A stretch of DNA of 64,000 nt from Flavobacterium flavigenum (GTDB lineage Bacteria; Bacteroidota; Bacteroidia; Flavobacteriales; Flavobacteriaceae), in NCBI RefSeq assembly GCF_027111255.2, contig NZ_CP114285.2, positions 2,976,001-3,040,000 of the forward strand, given 5' to 3'. A program made the translations under genes and the position numbers. The notes under the pieces were generated by a model. The model ran no database searches. It was given only the letters and a program-made list of their open reading frames with translations, and was not told the origin of the DNA. Positions 33,095-42,420 of this stretch are shown here, in pieces (within the stretch, counting starts at the first letter, position 1; each line of letters starts with the position of its first letter).

Positions 33095-33898
33095 ATGAAA
33101 CTTTGCAGCTCCCTGTTTCTGTTATTTATTTACAATTTATGGGCGCAGCAAAAACCCATCGAAACCATTTATTTTGATTTTGATAAATATATACTTAGCA
33201 GTCAGCAAACCAAAGTCATTACTGATTTTGCAAAAAACATAGACACCACAAAAATAGAGTCAATACAAATTTATGGTTATTGCGATGATCGTGGTACTGA
33301 TGAATATAATTATCGCTTATCGAGGGACCGTGTTAATACCGTTCAGAAAATATTAGTTTCTACTGGATTTAACAAAAGCAGAATAATCATTCTTGAAGGA
33401 AAAGGACGAGTCATAATCAGGAGCGATACGGTTGAAAACCTACATGAAACCAGGTCTAAAAACGGCCGGGTTGATTTAATTGCCGTTAAAAAAAACAGCT
33501 ACGGAAAAGGAATCCGTAATTCGTTAGAGAGTGAACTAAACATTGGTGATAAAGTTTTACTTGAAAACATTCTGTTTGATCTTGGAAGTTCAAAACTAAC
33601 CTACAAATCTAAAAAAGAATTAGATAAAATTGTCAGTATCCTGCAATCCAGAAAAAGCATTCAGTTTGAAATAAGAGGTCATGTATGCTGTACTCCTGAA
33701 ATCTACACAGATGGGATAGATCGTGAAAATAATGAAAGAAGACTTTCCTGGAACCGTGCTAAAACCGTATTTTTCTATTTGGCATCGAAAAAAATATCCA
33801 AAAGCCGTATGAGTTACCAGGGCTGCGGTAATAAATATCCGCTTAAGAAAGAGGATTATTTAGACAGAAGGGTTGAATTTAAAATTACTAAGATTTAG
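33095..33898 (+). CDS. Protein with two OmpA-like domains
   Basis: A 267-residue exported protein with a signal peptide (to about QQK at 18-20). Two OmpA C-terminal-like domains follow: residues about 22-130 (IYFDFDKYILSS...GYCDDRGTDEYNYRLSRDRV) and about 147-265 (ILFDLGSSKLTYKS...RRLSWNRAKTVFFYL). Such domains bind peptidoglycan. Two tandem copies without a beta-barrel is unusual; the second keeps the NxxLSxxRA-like pattern less well (NERRLSWNRA). The last gene of the DUF4349-CtpA-OmpA operon; its end overlaps the convergent GNAT gene by 4 bases. Confidence 0.88.
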   Translation: MKLCSSLFLLFIYNLWAQQKPIETIYFDFDKYILSSQQTKVITDFAKNIDTTKIESIQIYGYCDDRGTDEYNYRLSRDRVNTVQKILVSTGFNKSRIIILEGKGRVIIRSDTVENLHETRSKNGRVDLIAVKKNSYGKGIRNSLESELNIGDKVLLENILFDLGSSKLTYKSKKELDKIVSILQSRKSIQFEIRGHVCCTPEIYTDGIDRENNERRLSWNRAKTVFFYLASKKISKSRMSYQGCGNKYPLKKEDYLDRRVEFKITKI

Positions 33899-34341
33899 TT
33901 TAACTGCATCTCAATATGCGGAATATCATCTTCGAGATACATTTCGCTGGTTTGTATGAATCCGTGGCTCTCGTAGAATTTCTTTAGGTATAATTGCGCA
34001 CCAATTGTAATTTTATCTTTTCCAAAATTGGACTTTATGGCTGCAATTGCTTCTCTCATTAAATCATGCCCATATTTTCTGTCACGATAATCTACATCTA
34101 CTACGACCCTTCCAATTGAAGCATTATCAAAACTAATTCCTGCATCGAATAAACGTACATAGGCAACAATTTTATCATCATATTCGCCAATTAAGTGTAA
34201 AGCTTTCTTGTCTTTACCGTCGAGATCTAAATAAACGCAATTTTGTTCTACTACAAATATTTCACTTCTTAGTTTCAACAAATCATATAGCTCATGAACA
34301 GTTAATGCCTCAAAAGGCTTTATTTTCCATTTTAATCCCAT
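33895..34341 (-). CDS. GNAT acetyltransferase, ElaA-like
   Basis: A 148-residue GCN5-related N-acetyltransferase. The start WKIKPFEALTVHELYDLLKLRSEIFVVEQNC is that of ElaA proteins. The acetyl-CoA motif is IGRVVVDVDYRDRKYGHDLM (about 77-96) with the R/K-x-x-G-x loop. The substrate is unknown. Transcribed towards the OmpA-like gene, with a 4-base overlap of the coding ends. Confidence 0.9.
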   Translation of the reverse strand: MGLKWKIKPFEALTVHELYDLLKLRSEIFVVEQNCVYLDLDGKDKKALHLIGEYDDKIVAYVRLFDAGISFDNASIGRVVVDVDYRDRKYGHDLMREAIAAIKSNFGKDKITIGAQLYLKKFYESHGFIQTSEMYLEDDIPHIEMQLN

Positions 34342-34430
34342 TGCATATTATTTATTACTTTATTCTAATTAGAAAGAGCCAAATTAATTTAAAAAAACTG
34401 AAACAGAAAGAATAATCCGTTTCAAAAAAA

Positions 34431-34455
34431 TCCCGATTACATGACGCAATCGGGA
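34431..34455 (-). terminator. Terminator after the DUF1579 gene
   Basis: TCCCGATT and AATCGGGA form an 8-bp stem with a 9-base loop, followed on the minus strand by a run of seven T. Confidence 0.75.
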
Positions 34456-34489
34456 AATTATTTAGTTTTCAAAAGGTATATGATTCAGG

Positions 34490-35131
34490 CTATTTCTTTT
34501 TCATAATGATTTCCATGCTTTTATATTCCTTGCCATTTTTTGTATCATACATTTCCATTTTACGTGTTGTAGCATCCACAATAGTGTAAACCTCCCGATA
34601 TGGTGTTTTTTTACCATCTAAAGGATTTACCATATCGCCTTTAAGTTCCATACTTTTTGTCTTGTCGTCATATTTGCCTGAGCCAATCATCATTCCGGTT
34701 CCCATATTATCAATAAATGTAGAAGTATATTCTTTACTCGCATTATTGTAGGATAGTGTAGATTTTCCTTCAAATGGCTGTCCCATCATGGTTCCCTTAT
34801 AATTGGCTTCCTGATAACGGCCACCGAGAATCATTTTTATATTTGCCGTAGAATTTGCCTTTTCAGGTTTACCTCCTTCCTCTTCCCAAAAAGTCATATC
34901 GCAGTTCCAGGTTCCGGTTTCGTCTGCCATCATTTTATGTGGAGAGCCCGGTGTAGCGTAATCCATCCAAGCTTTCATTTGTGCAGCAGAATCTAAAGGT
35001 TTTTCAGCCATTGTATCTTCTGCTTTTATGCTATCGGCAGGATTAGTAGTTTCTAATGCTGTTTTTACTTCTTTTTTGCAGGACGAAAAACAAAAAACTA
35101 ACATCAATAATGTTACAAATAAATTTTTCAT
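34490..35131 (-). CDS. DUF1579-domain lipoprotein
   Basis: A 213-residue lipoprotein (signal ends FCFSSC, lipid on Cys18). After a Glu/Asp/Thr linker, residues about 60-210 match DUF1579 (SPHKMMADETGTWNCDMTFWEE... ILGGRYQEANYKG). This domain is a lipocalin-like beta-barrel of unknown function. A TACTTTTG -7 box lies on the minus strand at 35160-35167. No operon partner is seen: it is separated by its own terminator and promoter. Confidence 0.87.
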   Translation of the reverse strand: MKNLFVTLLMLVFCFSSCKKEVKTALETTNPADSIKAEDTMAEKPLDSAAQMKAWMDYATPGSPHKMMADETGTWNCDMTFWEEEGGKPEKANSTANIKMILGGRYQEANYKGTMMGQPFEGKSTLSYNNASKEYTSTFIDNMGTGMMIGSGKYDDKTKSMELKGDMVNPLDGKKTPYREVYTIVDATTRKMEMYDTKNGKEYKSMEIIMKKK

Positions 35132-35180
35132 AATTAACTGATTAAATGTTCGTTACAACCAAAAGTACGAAAAATAAAAT

Positions 35181-36155
35181 TTATCTCTTCTCTATTCTGA
35201 CTGATTTTATAATGGCTTCTAGTTCTAACATTAAATCCCGTTCCTGATTTGATGGTGAATAACAAAAACCTTCAATGACCAAAATTCGATTGTAAACTTC
35301 ATCAATTATGGCGTAATTAATAAAAGGTCCTGTCATAAAATCGTTTTTTAATTCCCAGGTTCCTTTGGTTTCAAAAGCCTTTTTACCGTTTAAATTTGTA
35401 ATTGAGAAATAAGGCGCATAATCTTCCCCTGTAATCATTTGAGTATTGGGTTCGCGTCCTTTAATATAATGCCCTACAGAGTCACGCATTCTGATAATAT
35501 TACCTACAACGTCAAGATTCTTAGTAAGCCCGTTTAACGGAATCTGATAAATAAGCAGGCTTGTATTACCACTAATGATTTCTTTTTTAAGCCAGATGAA
35601 ATTTTTCTTGTGCAGCATGTATTCATATCCGACCGGGATTTGAAGATCAATATGAAATTTATTTTTAATAACGGCAGGGTTCAAAAGTGATTTGCTGTTA
35701 TCCTGCTGTACTTTCTTGATCTCGGTTTCCCGAATTGTCCGAATGATTTCCGGAGAATTCATTTCGATGCTGCAAATGAGGTCTTCAATTGATTTTCCGT
35801 AGATTCTGAAAGTATTGTGAGGCAAAGTTTTATCATTAGTTTTAACCTCAAATTTGTCTACGGCTGACTTTTTAACTACAATAATACTTCGGCTATCGGT
35901 TACAAAACCTTCAAGGAGTTTTGCCGGATATTGATTGATTGTAAACAGGGGTTCTTCTTGTGTAAGACCCAAAACCGGTGAAGCAAATTTATTTCGGATG
36001 CTGTCACCAACTTCGCCATACCACAACTGATCGTCAATAATGATAGAAATTGTATTAGTTTTTCCTGGTTTTTCCTTTTCCTTGTTTTCGTTCTTTTGAA
36101 AACAGGAAACCAGTAAAACGGAAACTAGCAGAAACAAAAAATGGGTTTTATTCAT
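35181..36155 (-). CDS. DUF4837-family lipoprotein
   Basis: A 324-residue lipoprotein (LLVSC, lipid on Cys18). The mature part starts TISIIIDDQLWYGEVGDSIRNKF and has FTINQYPAKLLEGF, NTFRIYGKSIEDL and the C-terminal GPFINYAIIDEVYNRILVIEGFCYSP, which are the marks of DUF4837, a Bacteroidota-specific family. Role unknown, probably in the outer membrane or periplasm. It lies between the DUF1579 gene and the LysM transglycosylase gene. The -7 box is TAAATTTG on the minus strand (36181-36188). Confidence 0.87.
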   Translation of the reverse strand: MNKTHFLFLLVSVLLVSCFQKNENKEKEKPGKTNTISIIIDDQLWYGEVGDSIRNKFASPVLGLTQEEPLFTINQYPAKLLEGFVTDSRSIIVVKKSAVDKFEVKTNDKTLPHNTFRIYGKSIEDLICSIEMNSPEIIRTIRETEIKKVQQDNSKSLLNPAVIKNKFHIDLQIPVGYEYMLHKKNFIWLKKEIISGNTSLLIYQIPLNGLTKNLDVVGNIIRMRDSVGHYIKGREPNTQMITGEDYAPYFSITNLNGKKAFETKGTWELKNDFMTGPFINYAIIDEVYNRILVIEGFCYSPSNQERDLMLELEAIIKSVRIEKR

Positions 36156-36202
36156 TTTTATAATTTTATGAAATAAAACCCAAATTTAGGTAAGATATTT
36201 TA

Positions 36203-38008
36203 TTATCCGTTTATTTTTAGCTTCATTCCTGGTTTTATATCCTCGTCTTTAATTCCGTTCCATTTTTTGATATCTGAAATGGTCACACCAGGATATTTTT
36301 TTGAAATACTATATAATGAATCTCCTTTTTTAACATAATAATCTTCTCCAATAGATTTAGCAGAATTTGCTTTTTTCTTAAATGCATCAATTGAATTAGA
36401 AGCAACAGCATTAGTTTCAACAACAGTAGTTTCCTTTTTAGAAACGATTAAGGATTTCCCTAATGCCAGATTATTTGAGTTTAAGTTATTCCATTCTTTT
36501 AATTCTGCCAGTGTTACCCCGAATTTTTTAGCAATATTACCCAGATTATCTCCGCTTTTTACCACATATTCTACCTCAATTTCGTTTTTATCAGCCGATT
36601 CAGCAGATGCAACTGCAGTTTCAACAGGTTTTTTAACTACTTCCTGAGCAGTTTTGGAAACTAAATCCTTAGGTTTTATTTTTAAAGATCTTCCTAATAC
36701 CAGTGCGTTACTTTTAAGATTATTCCATTCTTTAATATCTGCTACAGCAACATCATACTTTTGGGCAATCGAACTTAAATTGTCTCCCTTTTGAACGATA
36801 TAAGATTCAAGATCTAACGGTTCAGGAACTTTTACTGGTTTTGCTTTTACTTTTGGAGTTAATTTATGTGCTAAACGAGAAGGCATTTTGTAAATACCTG
36901 AATCATATTTTGCATAAGCATAAATTTTATCCTCGTTAGCTACAAAAGTGGCAACTTTATCTTTTGGCAAACGTAAAAAGTGCTGTTCATTTTGGTAATA
37001 AGGCACTACTTTTAATTTATAGGAAGGATTTAAAAGCTCTAATTGAGATTGCGGCATATCTAACAAATCAGCAATCTGCTTAAAAGTCATTTTTTCTTTG
37101 ATACGGATAGTATCTGTTTCAAAGTTTTTCACAACAGCTCTTTCGGGATTGATACCATGCTCTTTATGGTATTCGAAAAGGTACATTGTTGCTAAGAAAG
37201 CCGGTACATATCCTTGTGTTTCTTTTGGAAGAAAATTACGGATATCCCAGTATTTGGTTTTTCCGCCCGAACGACGAATTGCTTTTGTTACATTTCCAGG
37301 ACCTGAATTGTATGAAGCCAATACCAGTTCCCAATCACCAAAAACACTGAACATTTTAGTCATGTATTCAGATGCGGCTGCAGTTGCTTTAAGAGGATCA
37401 CTGCGTTCATCAATATAGGAATCAATTTTAAGATCGTATTGTTTTCCTGTTCCGTACATGAATTGCCAAAGTCCTGTAGCACCCATTTTAGAAACTGCTT
37501 TAGGATTTAAAGCAGATTCTACAACGGCTAAATATTTAATTTCCAGAGGAACATTTTGTTTTGCAAAAGCATCTTCAAATATTGGAAAGTAATATTCTGA
37601 TAAAGCCATTAATCGGGAAAACGATTTTTTACGATTCTTAAGAAATGACTTTATTATATTCTCCAGTCCCTGATTGTATTCTATTTCAAAAGGCGACTTT
37701 TCATTCATTACCTGAAGCCTTTGCTTTAAAAGCTCTGTTGGTAACTCCTGATCAACTGTAACATCTTTATTGATTGTCTGAATGTCCTTAGTTAAATCAT
37801 CATAAATATCCAGACTTGTTAATTCATTCATCCAAAGACTATCAACACGAATGGCTAAGTCATTTTTTACGAATGATTTTTTTACTGAATCTAAGTACGA
37901 GATCTTTACTTCAGGCTTTATTTCAGTATCTGCTTTGACTACTTGTTGTGCAAAACCGGCTATTGAAAAAAAGACTGAAAGTGCTAAGGAAATTTTTCTT
38001 ATAATCAT
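36203..38008 (-). CDS. Lytic transglycosylase with three LysM repeats (MltD-like)
   Basis: About 601 residues from the ATG at 38008 (MIIRKISLALSVFF), which gives a clean signal peptide ending GFAQQ; a longer frame starts at 38038. The SLT domain at about 130-275 has the catalytic Glu in VVESALNPKAVSKMGATGLWQFM, and ASEYMTKMFSVFGDWELVLASYNSGPGNVTKA. Three LysM domains follow: near 395-440 (YIVQKGDNLSSIAQKY), 475-520 (YVVKSGDNLGNIAKKF) and 555-600 (YYVKKGDSLYSISKKY). It cuts peptidoglycan glycan strands to 1,6-anhydro ends. The LysM repeats hold it on the wall. -7 box TAAGTTTG at 38063-38070. Confidence 0.94.
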   Translation of the reverse strand: MIIRKISLALSVFFSIAGFAQQVVKADTEIKPEVKISYLDSVKKSFVKNDLAIRVDSLWMNELTSLDIYDDLTKDIQTINKDVTVDQELPTELLKQRLQVMNEKSPFEIEYNQGLENIIKSFLKNRKKSFSRLMALSEYYFPIFEDAFAKQNVPLEIKYLAVVESALNPKAVSKMGATGLWQFMYGTGKQYDLKIDSYIDERSDPLKATAAASEYMTKMFSVFGDWELVLASYNSGPGNVTKAIRRSGGKTKYWDIRNFLPKETQGYVPAFLATMYLFEYHKEHGINPERAVVKNFETDTIRIKEKMTFKQIADLLDMPQSQLELLNPSYKLKVVPYYQNEQHFLRLPKDKVATFVANEDKIYAYAKYDSGIYKMPSRLAHKLTPKVKAKPVKVPEPLDLESYIVQKGDNLSSIAQKYDVAVADIKEWNNLKSNALVLGRSLKIKPKDLVSKTAQEVVKKPVETAVASAESADKNEIEVEYVVKSGDNLGNIAKKFGVTLAELKEWNNLNSNNLALGKSLIVSKKETTVVETNAVASNSIDAFKKKANSAKSIGEDYYVKKGDSLYSISKKYPGVTISDIKKWNGIKDEDIKPGMKLKING

Positions 38009-38119
38009 ATAACATTTTTTTAAAATTCTATAATCCAAATAATTACAGAAATGGTATTTTTACAAACTTAAGCAGAATAAGCGTAAAAATCGCTAAAAAA
38101 AATGTTAATTGTTGTTTTT

Positions 38120-39307
38120 TTAATCTTGAATAGCAGCAATACCAGGTAAAACACGTCCTTCTAACATTTCAAGCATTGCACCTCCACCGGTTGATACATA
38201 ACTCATTTTGTCTTCAAAACCGAACTGTTTTACAGCCGCAACAGAATCTCCACCACCAACAAGTGAGAAAGCACCGTTTGCAGTAGATTCAGCAATATAA
38301 TTACCTAAAGCAATAGTTCCTTTTGAGAAAGTTTCCATTTCAAAAACGCCCAAAGGACCATTCCATAAAATTGTTTTAGACTCTAAAATTACTTTTTTGA
38401 AGTTCTCCAAAGATTTTGGACCTGCATCAAGACCTTGCCATCCATCAGGAATTGCTGTTACATCTACAACTTGTGTATTTGCTGTATTTGAGAAATCATC
38501 AGCAGCAATTACATCAACCGGAATGTGAATCTGAACTCCTTTTTCTTTAGCTAATCTTAAAATCTCAAGAGCTAAATCCTGTTTGTCATCTTCACAGATA
38601 GATTCTCCAATTTTTCCTCCTTGAGCTTTGATAAATGTAAAAGTCATCCCTCCACCAATAATCATGTGGTCAACTTTATCCAGGATATTTTCTATAACCG
38701 TGATTTTAGAAGAAACTTTAGAACCTCCTAAAACAGCAACAACTGGTTTTTGGCTATTATTCAATACTTTATTTAAACTTTCGATTTCTTTTGCCAATAA
38801 GGTTCCGAAGCATTTTTCAGTTGGGAAAAATTGTGCAATTATGGTTGTAGATGCGTGTGCTCTGTGAGCAGTTCCAAAAGCATCATTTACATAAATATCA
38901 CCAAGTGAAGCTAATTCTTTTGCAAAAGCAACATCTCCGGCTTCTTCTTCAGCATGAAAACGTAAATTTTCAAGTAAAAGGACTTCGCCTGGTTTCAAAT
39001 CTTTTGCTGCAGCCTGAGCAGGTTCGCCAACGCAGTTTTCAGCAAATTTAACCTGTACACCTAAAATTTCAGAAGCTTTTTTTAAGATATGTTTTAATGA
39101 ATATTTTTCTTCAGCACCTTTTGGTCTTCCTAAGTGTGACATTAAAATTACGCTTCCGCCCTGAGCTAGAATTGCATCAATAGTTGGTTTTGCAGCTTCG
39201 ATACGTGTTGCATCTGTTACATTGAAGTTTTCATCCAAAGGCACATTAAAATCAACACGGATTATTGCTTTTTTATTTTTAAAATCGAAATCGTTTAGAG
39301 TTTTCAT
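38120..39307 (-). CDS. pgk: Phosphoglycerate kinase
   Basis: A 395-residue glycolytic enzyme, two Rossmann-like lobes. The signature [14 protein letters not shown] is at about 17-30. Other marks: [10 protein letters not shown] (about 56-65), [11 protein letters not shown], and the nucleotide-binding [13 protein letters not shown] (about 345-357) followed by [13 protein letters not shown]. Transfers phosphate from 1,3-bisphosphoglycerate to ADP. No glycolytic neighbours here. Promoter box TATATTTG on the minus strand at 39343. Confidence 0.98.
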   Translation of the reverse strand: MKTLNDFDFKNKKAIIRVDFNVPLDENFNVTDATRIEAAKPTIDAILAQGGSVILMSHLGRPKGAEEKYSLKHILKKASEILGVQVKFAENCVGEPAQAAAKDLKPGEVLLLENLRFHAEEEAGDVAFAKELASLGDIYVNDAFGTAHRAHASTTIIAQFFPTEKCFGTLLAKEIESLNKVLNNSQKPVVAVLGGSKVSSKITVIENILDKVDHMIIGGGMTFTFIKAQGGKIGESICEDDKQDLALEILRLAKEKGVQIHIPVDVIAADDFSNTANTQVVDVTAIPDGWQGLDAGPKSLENFKKVILESKTILWNGPLGVFEMETFSKGTIALGNYIAESTANGAFSLVGGGDSVAAVKQFGFEDKMSYVSTGGGAMLEMLEGRVLPGIAAIQD

Positions 39308-39342
39308 TTGATAATTATTTTATGGTTTTTTTGAAAGAAAAA

Positions 39343-39350
39343 CAAATATA
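39343..39350 (-). promoter_or_regulatory. -7 box of pgk
   Basis: TATATTTG on the minus strand is a perfect TAnnTTTG match 35 bases before the pgk start. A TTG -33 element at the normal distance is not clear. Confidence 0.5.
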
Positions 39351-39497
39351 GAACTTTTAAGGTTCTTATAAATTGGGATAAACTAAAAAACCAATAATTT
39401 AAAGAACGAAATCGTTATAATTTCACAAATAAATTTCTTTATTAAATATTAAACACAAATTTTGCAATGAATTAAGTTATTCTTAGAGAGAAAAAAA

Positions 39498-39530
39498 GCC
39501 TTTTTTATCAACTATCAGGATAAAAAAGGC
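39498..39530 (-). terminator. Terminator of the operon 39574-41564
   Basis: GCCTTTTTTATC (39498-39509) and its exact complement (39519-39530) make a 12-bp stem with 9-base loop, followed on the minus strand by seven T. The rest of the 266-base gap from 39308 holds only the pgk promoter. Confidence 0.85.
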
Positions 39531-39573
39531 GAAAACAAGATGTGGTTTTTTTGTTTTTGAAAATAATAACGAT

Positions 39574-40077
39574 TTATTCTTTTTGAATATAACAGATAGA
39601 CAGATGTGGCTGTACCGGAAACATAATCGTTTCATATTCGTTCCTGTTTTCAGTATTTTTAGAGACTATATAATTACCTTCTATAATACCGAAATAACTT
39701 AATAGCGGAGAGTAAAATGTAATTCCGATTTTGTGTTTTGAATGATCGGTAATGTCACTGTTTACAATATCCAGCTGATAATTGATAAACGGAAAATACT
39801 GATTTCCCGATACATCCGGAACCCTGTAGAAATTACCTTTTAATTGTTGAACATATCCATCAGCCGCAATTCCGACCAAAAAATGCAATTGGGCCGCCTT
39901 TTCATTTTCAGACAATAATTCCCTGAAAGTATTTTTTGGATTTTCTACTGAATTAAATTGCTGGCTTTGCATTTTATATTCCTTAAAAGTATCTTCAAAA
40001 ACATATTTGTCCCAGATTATTGTAGAAGAACTATCAATTAGTATGCGATAGGCCAGCCTTATTTTTGATATTTTCAT
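39574..40077 (-). CDS. Uncharacterised protein, 167 residues
   Basis: A soluble protein without signal peptide; Phe/Tyr-rich, beta-rich second half (FYRVPDVSGNQYFPFINYQLDIVNSDI). I do not recognise a family. It lies 13 bases after the pirin-like gene on the same strand and is last in a three-gene group that ends in a strong terminator. Whether it works with the pirin-like protein or the dioxygenase cannot be said from sequence. Confidence 0.75.
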   Translation of the reverse strand: MKISKIRLAYRILIDSSSTIIWDKYVFEDTFKEYKMQSQQFNSVENPKNTFRELLSENEKAAQLHFLVGIAADGYVQQLKGNFYRVPDVSGNQYFPFINYQLDIVNSDITDHSKHKIGITFYSPLLSYFGIIEGNYIVSKNTENRNEYETIMFPVQPHLSICYIQKE

Positions 40078-40090
40078 AAGTTTTTGTCGT

Positions 40091-40783
40091 TTATTTTAAA
40101 GCAACTTCGAATAGCAATAAAACGGCATTTTCAGACAATGCTTCCCATTCTATTACTTCTGTGCTTTTTATACTCAAACCGTCCTTAGCTTCTAAAAGCC
40201 GGTCTTCGACTTCAAAAGCGCCGTTAACTACAAAAACGAAAACACCATTTTTAAGATTCTTTAAAGTATAAAATCCTTCTTTTCTTCCATCGTAAACTCC
40301 AATAAAACATGCCGTTTCCTGAATATGAAACAACCGGATTAATTTATTTCTAATGGTTAGATCGATTTCAGAATTTTGAAAATAATTTCTAAAAGACTCT
40401 GTTTCCTTTTGAAAATGAATGATAAGAAAACTTACGTTCTCACTTTCGTAAGGATTGAAAATTTCCAAAGTCATTTCATCTACAGCAGCTATTATCTTAA
40501 CTTGTTCAACTCTTAAAAATTCAGTATTTCCCAGATTGTTTTTACATTCAATTCCACCAAATAAAGGCAAAATAATCACATTTGTATTTGCCTTTATAAT
40601 TCTGGAAATACAATGTTGCGGAGCCAGTATTTCCTCATTCAAAATCTGTAATGAACCAAATGGTGTTCTGGACAAATCCTGGTACTGATCAAAATTAAAG
40701 GTTGCAAAACAGTTGTATTTTGCTGATTTGAAAACGCCTCTAGTTTCTGATTTATATATCTGGGCTGAAATCTGCTTAATCAT
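40091..40783 (-). CDS. Pirin-like bicupin without metal ligands
   Basis: A 230-residue protein with the pattern of pirin/YhhW: an N-terminal SETRGVFKSAKYNCFATFNFDQYQD (compare RG...F.SFADYYD), then FGSLQILNEEILAP, then a jelly-roll core. In pirins the first cupin binds iron through an HPHRG and a HSE motif. Here the corresponding places read CISRII and LEIFNP, so all the metal ligands are lost. It is probably not an enzyme; a regulatory or structural role is possible. It lies in the middle of a group with a lipoprotein intradiol dioxygenase. Confidence 0.7.
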   Translation of the reverse strand: MIKQISAQIYKSETRGVFKSAKYNCFATFNFDQYQDLSRTPFGSLQILNEEILAPQHCISRIIKANTNVIILPLFGGIECKNNLGNTEFLRVEQVKIIAAVDEMTLEIFNPYESENVSFLIIHFQKETESFRNYFQNSEIDLTIRNKLIRLFHIQETACFIGVYDGRKEGFYTLKNLKNGVFVFVVNGAFEVEDRLLEAKDGLSIKSTEVIEWEALSENAVLLLFEVALK

Positions 40784-40805
40784 TTTAAACGGTATTTACA
40801 TGTTT

Positions 40806-41564
40806 TTAACCCGCAACATTAATGGTATGTTTTAAAACAAAACCTTCGGCAATGCTTCCTGTAACGGTTGCCAATTCATTCGTAAAACCATCAGAAAACA
40901 CATTGTCAGAAGCATTATAGGTATATCCGGATAGTCCTTTCGTGTAACCATTCGCACTGGAAGCATTAACCAAAGCAACAGCACTTCCGGAACCTTCGGG
41001 AAAAGCAATTTGTGTAACTAACAATGAAGTTCCGCTTGAGTTGTAAATATGAACATGTATGTGTGTTGCCCTGCCGGAATACCAGCCTGGAAATATGGAT
41101 GTAAATGTCACTAATCCATTATCATCTGTGGTTTGCCTTCCTCTTAAAAAATGTGCTGTTGTGTAATTGACAGACTGCATTTGAGTTCCGCCATATTCTG
41201 AATAATAACCATCTTTATCGCAATGCCAAATATCAACAATTGCTCCTTTTAAAGCCGCGCAACTTGCTTTTGTATTTTTTATGGTAATATTAATTGTAAA
41301 AGCAACTCCTGTTCTGTCCATAACAATATTTGATTTTACCAGAGAAGAGGGGCTAATCGTCGGGAACGGACCTGCTGTTTCAGACGGAGTAACAGAGCAA
41401 TCTCCAGAAGAACTTGAGCCGGAACCTGTGTCAGTTGCCGTATCTGTATCAGTCGATGTCTCTTCAGAAGAATACTCATCTTTGCTGCATGCGTTTATAA
41501 CTGGAATAGCCAAAGAACTAATTCCTACTAAACCTAAACCTCTTAAAAAATCTTTTCTGTTCAT
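40806..41564 (-). CDS. Lipoprotein intradiol ring-cleavage dioxygenase
   Basis: A 252-residue protein. The signal MNRKDFLRGLGLVGISSLAIPVINAC has a lipobox (VINAC, Cys26), followed by a Thr/Asp/Ser linker. The catalytic part begins ETAGPFP and has both iron-Tyr regions, DIWHCDKDGYYSEY and PGWYSGRATHIHVHI, with the Tyr-Arg-His-x-His pattern of catechol or protocatechuate dioxygenases. An exported intradiol enzyme is unlike the cytoplasmic, pathway-bound ones. The ring substrate is unknown, and no other aromatic genes are near. First gene of the group with the pirin-like protein. Confidence 0.87.
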   Translation of the reverse strand: MNRKDFLRGLGLVGISSLAIPVINACSKDEYSSEETSTDTDTATDTGSGSSSSGDCSVTPSETAGPFPTISPSSLVKSNIVMDRTGVAFTINITIKNTKASCAALKGAIVDIWHCDKDGYYSEYGGTQMQSVNYTTAHFLRGRQTTDDNGLVTFTSIFPGWYSGRATHIHVHIYNSSGTSLLVTQIAFPEGSGSAVALVNASSANGYTKGLSGYTYNASDNVFSDGFTNELATVTGSIAEGFVLKHTINVAG

Positions 41565-41730
41565 AATTTTCCGTTTTTAATATTTATCAATCAAATGATT
41601 AACAGTAATTTTTAAGTAAAATTATTCGAAATTATGGTGGTGAAAAAAGTTTGAGGTATTCCACAAGAATTATGAGGTAAACGAAGAAGAAAAATAAATT
41701 TGTAGTATAATTATTTCAATTAAGGATTCT

Positions 41731-42420
41731 TTATTTTTGATTAAGGATTTCAAAAAATGCAGCTTCATAACTTGTACTTATAGGAATTTCTGCCTCATGG
41801 ATATGAATCATTTTATTTCTAATTTTTTCAATTTTAGAAATCGGAATAATAAATGACCGATGTACACGGATAAATTCGGTAGAAGGCAATTTTTGAAGTA
41901 GGACTTTCAAAGTCATTCTGGCCACAACAGTCTTTTGGTTCTGAATATGAATTTTAAGATAATCATCTAAACCTTCGATATATAAAATATCTGAAAAGAG
42001 AATCTTGATAAGGCTATAATCAGCACGTATGAAAAGATATTGCTGTTCCAGATTCTGATTTTGAGTTTTCCAGTGCTGAAGTGCTTTTTCTGCAGCCTGC
42101 TGAAACCTGGAAAAAGAAATAGGCTTTAAAAGATAATCTGTGGCACTTAACGTGAAACCTTCTACAGCAAATTCAGAATAGGCTGTAGTAAAAATAACCA
42201 TTGTTTTATGCGGCAGTTTTTTATAAAAATCCAATCCGGAAATAGAAGGCATATTGATATCTAAAAACAACAAGTCGACAGGATATTTTTTAAGATATTT
42301 AAAAGCTTCATCAGATTTTGTAAATGTTTTTTGCAAATCGATATACTCAACTTCAGCGCACAGACTTTGCAAAATTTCTAATGCCAGAGGTTCATCGTCT
42401 AATGCTATTGCTTTTATCAT
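41731..42420 (-). CDS. LytTR-family response regulator
   Basis: A 229-residue regulator. Receiver domain 1-120 with phospho-acceptor Asp54 (LLFLDINMPS) and acidic DDE at 8-10. The LytTR DNA-binding domain is at about 135-229 (DILYIEGLDDYLKIHI and LPSTEFIRVHRSFIIPISKI). It would control transcription in answer to the kinase coded next to it. The start overlaps the end of the kinase gene by 4 bases (ATGA), so translation is coupled. Confidence 0.95.
   Translation of the reverse strand: MIKAIALDDEPLALEILQSLCAEVEYIDLQKTFTKSDEAFKYLKKYPVDLLFLDINMPSISGLDFYKKLPHKTMVIFTTAYSEFAVEGFTLSATDYLLKPISFSRFQQAAEKALQHWKTQNQNLEQQYLFIRADYSLIKILFSDILYIEGLDDYLKIHIQNQKTVVARMTLKVLLQKLPSTEFIRVHRSFIIPISKIEKIRNKMIHIHEAEIPISTSYEAAFFEILNQK

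Noticed and set aside
38368-38382. TTTAGAC..TCTAAA-like sequence, similar to the MntR-like operator
   Set aside because: It lies inside pgk coding sequence and lacks the right spacing of the arms.
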